Source: Mageeibacillus indolicus UPII9-5 (GTDB taxonomy: Bacteria; Bacillota; Clostridia; Saccharofermentanales; Fastidiosipilaceae). From it: 64,000 nucleotides of DNA. The stretch is from positions 124,001 to 188,000 of the forward strand of contig NC_013895.2 of NCBI RefSeq assembly GCF_000025225.2. Reading direction: 5' to 3'. Of this stretch, positions 62,427-64,000 are shown piece after piece (within the stretch, counting starts at the first letter, position 1; each line of letters starts with the position of its first letter). The notes beneath the pieces are model-generated. The model was not told the DNA's origin and searched no databases. It saw nothing but the letters and a program-made list of their open reading frames with translations. The translations under genes were made by a program, and so were the position numbers.

Positions 62427-64000
62427 ATGTTTTTGGTAACAGCAGCCGAGCAAAGAGCGGCGGATGCTTCATTCAGCAAAACAACCGGGTTACCTACCAT
62501 ATTATTGATGGAGCAGGCGGCCGTGGCTTTGGCCGAAGCCGTGTACAACATAGTACGTAAAACTGACAGTTCTACCGAGGGGGATTGTGACTGCAAAATT
62601 GGTTTGTCGCGACCCGGTGTGAGGGCAAGAACAAGAGAAATTAAAAACATAGCTATTTTGTGTGGTTGTGGCAATAACGGGGGTGACGGCTACGCTTTGG
62701 CTCGCCATTTAGTAACGGACAGCTGTCATTTACCGGCTGATTTGCGCCGACATATCAAAGTGTATGAATATTTACCGCAGCGAGAACGCTTAGGAGATGC
62801 TGCTTTAAATCGTTCAGGGTATTTGCTTTGTGGGGGAGAAATCGCCCCGCTTGCGGAGTTGACAGCTGATGCGACAACATTGTATGTAGATGCTGTCTGG
62901 GGTACCGGTTACAAAGCCGGGCGTCCGGTGGATGCAGAATTTAGAGCTGCAGCTATAACGGTGAATTCGGCTAAGCAGGGCGGGGCTACCGTTTTGGCGG
63001 TGGATATTCCTTCCGGGCTTGAAGCCGATACTGGCAAGGCAAGTGAAATAGCTATCTTGGCTGACTCGACAATTACCTTCGGCTACGGAAAACCCGGCTT
63101 ATACATCAATCAAGGCAGGCATCATTGCGGCCACGTTAAGGTCGCACCTCTGACGATTCCGTTAGATGCGGCTAAAAATTCCGTGGGTGAGCAAAATCCT
63201 CCCACGTCCACAGCCTCAGCAACATTATCAGCCTCAGTTTCGGCGAAAGGCTCAGGTTTTGCCTCGCCTGACGGAAAACAGCCATTTTGCCGCCGAATTT
63301 TGCCTGAATTAGATGATTTTGTCCGCTTGTTGCAACCACGTCAGCGCGATTCCTATAAAGGCACTAACGGTAATGCGGCGATCATTGCCGGGGATCCGGG
63401 AATGAGTGGAGCAGCGGCTTTAGCTGTGGCCGGAGCATGGCAGAGCGGTCCGGGTAAGGTTTTCGCTTGGGTCGGTCGTTCGGCTGAAACGGCTATTTTG
63501 AGCTATAATCCTGCCGTATTGGCAAGTGAGAGGCCGAGTGAACTGACTGATGACGAACTGCGTAGCCGCGTGCAAGATTATCTAACTAACTTGGGTGACC
63601 CGGCCAAGGTTGCTTGTTTGGTCGGCCCTGGGCTGAATATTAACTCCGCTTTGGAAACGATTATTGAAGCCGTCTTGGCGTGGCCGGGACAGACGGTTTT
63701 TGACGCTTCAGCTTTGACTGCGCTTAGCTTAAAACCGGCTTATTCGATTAAATTAATGCAAAAACGCCGGGCTGCAGGCTTAAGTAAACCCCTCTTTACG
63801 CCACATTTAGGTGAGTATAAGTGCCTTCTAAAAGCAACGGCCGCTCTGCCCGAAAAGGCGGAGATGCTAAAGTCAGAAAGCGATTTATCGCTTGAAGCGG
63901 AAGCTTTGGCCGAAATTTGGCAGGCAAATATTTTGGTTAAAGGGGCATATAGTTTTTTAACGGGGTTTGACGACAAAATAGTTTATCTGCCTTACGGGAA
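62427..64000 (+). CDS. nnr: Bifunctional NAD(P)HX repair enzyme (epimerase + ADP-dependent dehydratase), 3' end cut by the window
   Basis: At least 524 residues, open to the last base; start at the ATG 8 bases after GGAGG. The N-terminal YjeF_N epimerase domain has LCGCGNNGGDGYALARHL, VDAVWGTGYKAG and VDIPSGLEADTG. The C-terminal YjeF_C dehydratase begins near residue 298 (DSYKGTNGNAAIIAGDPGMSGA) and continues VGPGLNIN, VFDASAL and TPHLGEY. A low-complexity Ser/Ala linker joins them. It repairs hydrated NADH and NADPH in the cytoplasm, a housekeeping metabolite-repair job. The ATP/ADP-site end is beyond the window. Confidence 0.93.
   Translation, partial: MFLVTAAEQRAADASFSKTTGLPTILLMEQAAVALAEAVYNIVRKTDSSTEGDCDCKIGLSRPGVRARTREIKNIAILCGCGNNGGDGYALARHLVTDSCHLPADLRRHIKVYEYLPQRERLGDAALNRSGYLLCGGEIAPLAELTADATTLYVDAVWGTGYKAGRPVDAEFRAAAITVNSAKQGGATVLAVDIPSGLEADTGKASEIAILADSTITFGYGKPGLYINQGRHHCGHVKVAPLTIPLDAAKNSVGEQNPPTSTASATLSASVSAKGSGFASPDGKQPFCRRILPELDDFVRLLQPRQRDSYKGTNGNAAIIAGDPGMSGAAALAVAGAWQSGPGKVFAWVGRSAETAILSYNPAVLASERPSELTDDELRSRVQDYLTNLGDPAKVACLVGPGLNINSALETIIEAVLAWPGQTVFDASALTALSLKPAYSIKLMQKRRAAGLSKPLFTPHLGEYKCLLKATAALPEKAEMLKSESDLSLEAEALAEIWQANILVKGAYSFLTGFDDKIVYLPYG

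Overview
The window looks like chromosome of an anaerobic, host-associated low-to-mid GC Firmicute (Clostridia). The evidence is Gram-positive signal peptides, C69 dipeptidase, an NSS-type tryptophan transporter beside tryptophanase, choline decoration genes, GH73 autolysin, strong GGAGG ribosome sites and consensus sigma-A promoters. Indole production plus this gene mix makes Mageeibacillus indolicus (BVAB3) or a close relative my best guess; that is inference, not a database result. TGA is used as a stop.

Layout. 1-3.6 kb: three secreted proteins sharing a C-terminal VPNTAAA motif, interrupted by two tRNA-Ser genes. 4-9.1 kb: C69 dipeptidase, two tandem thioredoxin-like lipoproteins, kbl, dps. 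9.2-10.4 kb: XRE regulator and a DinJ/YafQ-type toxin-antitoxin pair. 10.8-25 kb: BI-1 membrane protein; a nucleotidyltransferase; a putative metal-handling operon (CobW GTPase, a GTPase-permease fusion, a DUF1980/TIGR03943 protein); enolase; a VOC protein; a uridine-kinase-like protein; then a cell-surface glycan set (GT4-GT26 fusion, UDP-GlcNAc 2-epimerase, O-antigen ligase/polymerase-like). 25-30.6 kb: type I pullulanase, then a tryptophan transporter and tryptophanase on the minus strand. 30.9-32.3 kb: debris zone with a frameshifted lipoprotein, an IS3 end, a toxin-antitoxin pair and a duplicated antitoxin fragment.

32.5-41.1 kb is a sulfur (or selenium) acquisition island: two YeeE/YedE transporters flank a CoA-disulfide reductase-rhodanese fusion, followed by a TauABC/SsuABC-like importer and a LysR regulator. 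41.1-47 kb (minus) is a phosphocholine/glycan operon: a LicC-LicA-LicC-like three-domain protein, LicB-like permease, sulfotransferase and GT2. 47.4-55.2 kb is a surface locus: a 63-residue membrane protein, then a 2075-residue repeat surface protein whose promoter contains a T17 tract (likely phase variable), then another VPNTAAA protein.

55.1-58.7 kb is a mobile patchwork bracketed by two copies of the 3' end of that last gene: 56-bp repeats, a complete IS3-family element with a frameshifted orfA, a second DinJ/YafQ module, and truncated restriction, XRE and ImmA genes. 59-64 kb returns to housekeeping: GH73 cell-wall hydrolase whose stop lies inside tRNA-Ala, asnA and a partial nnr.

The most unusual items are the VPNTAAA protein family with mostly missing membrane anchors, the homopolymer-controlled giant surface protein, and the chimeric gene at 58.5 kb that joins a mobile-element gene to the VPNTAAA tail.
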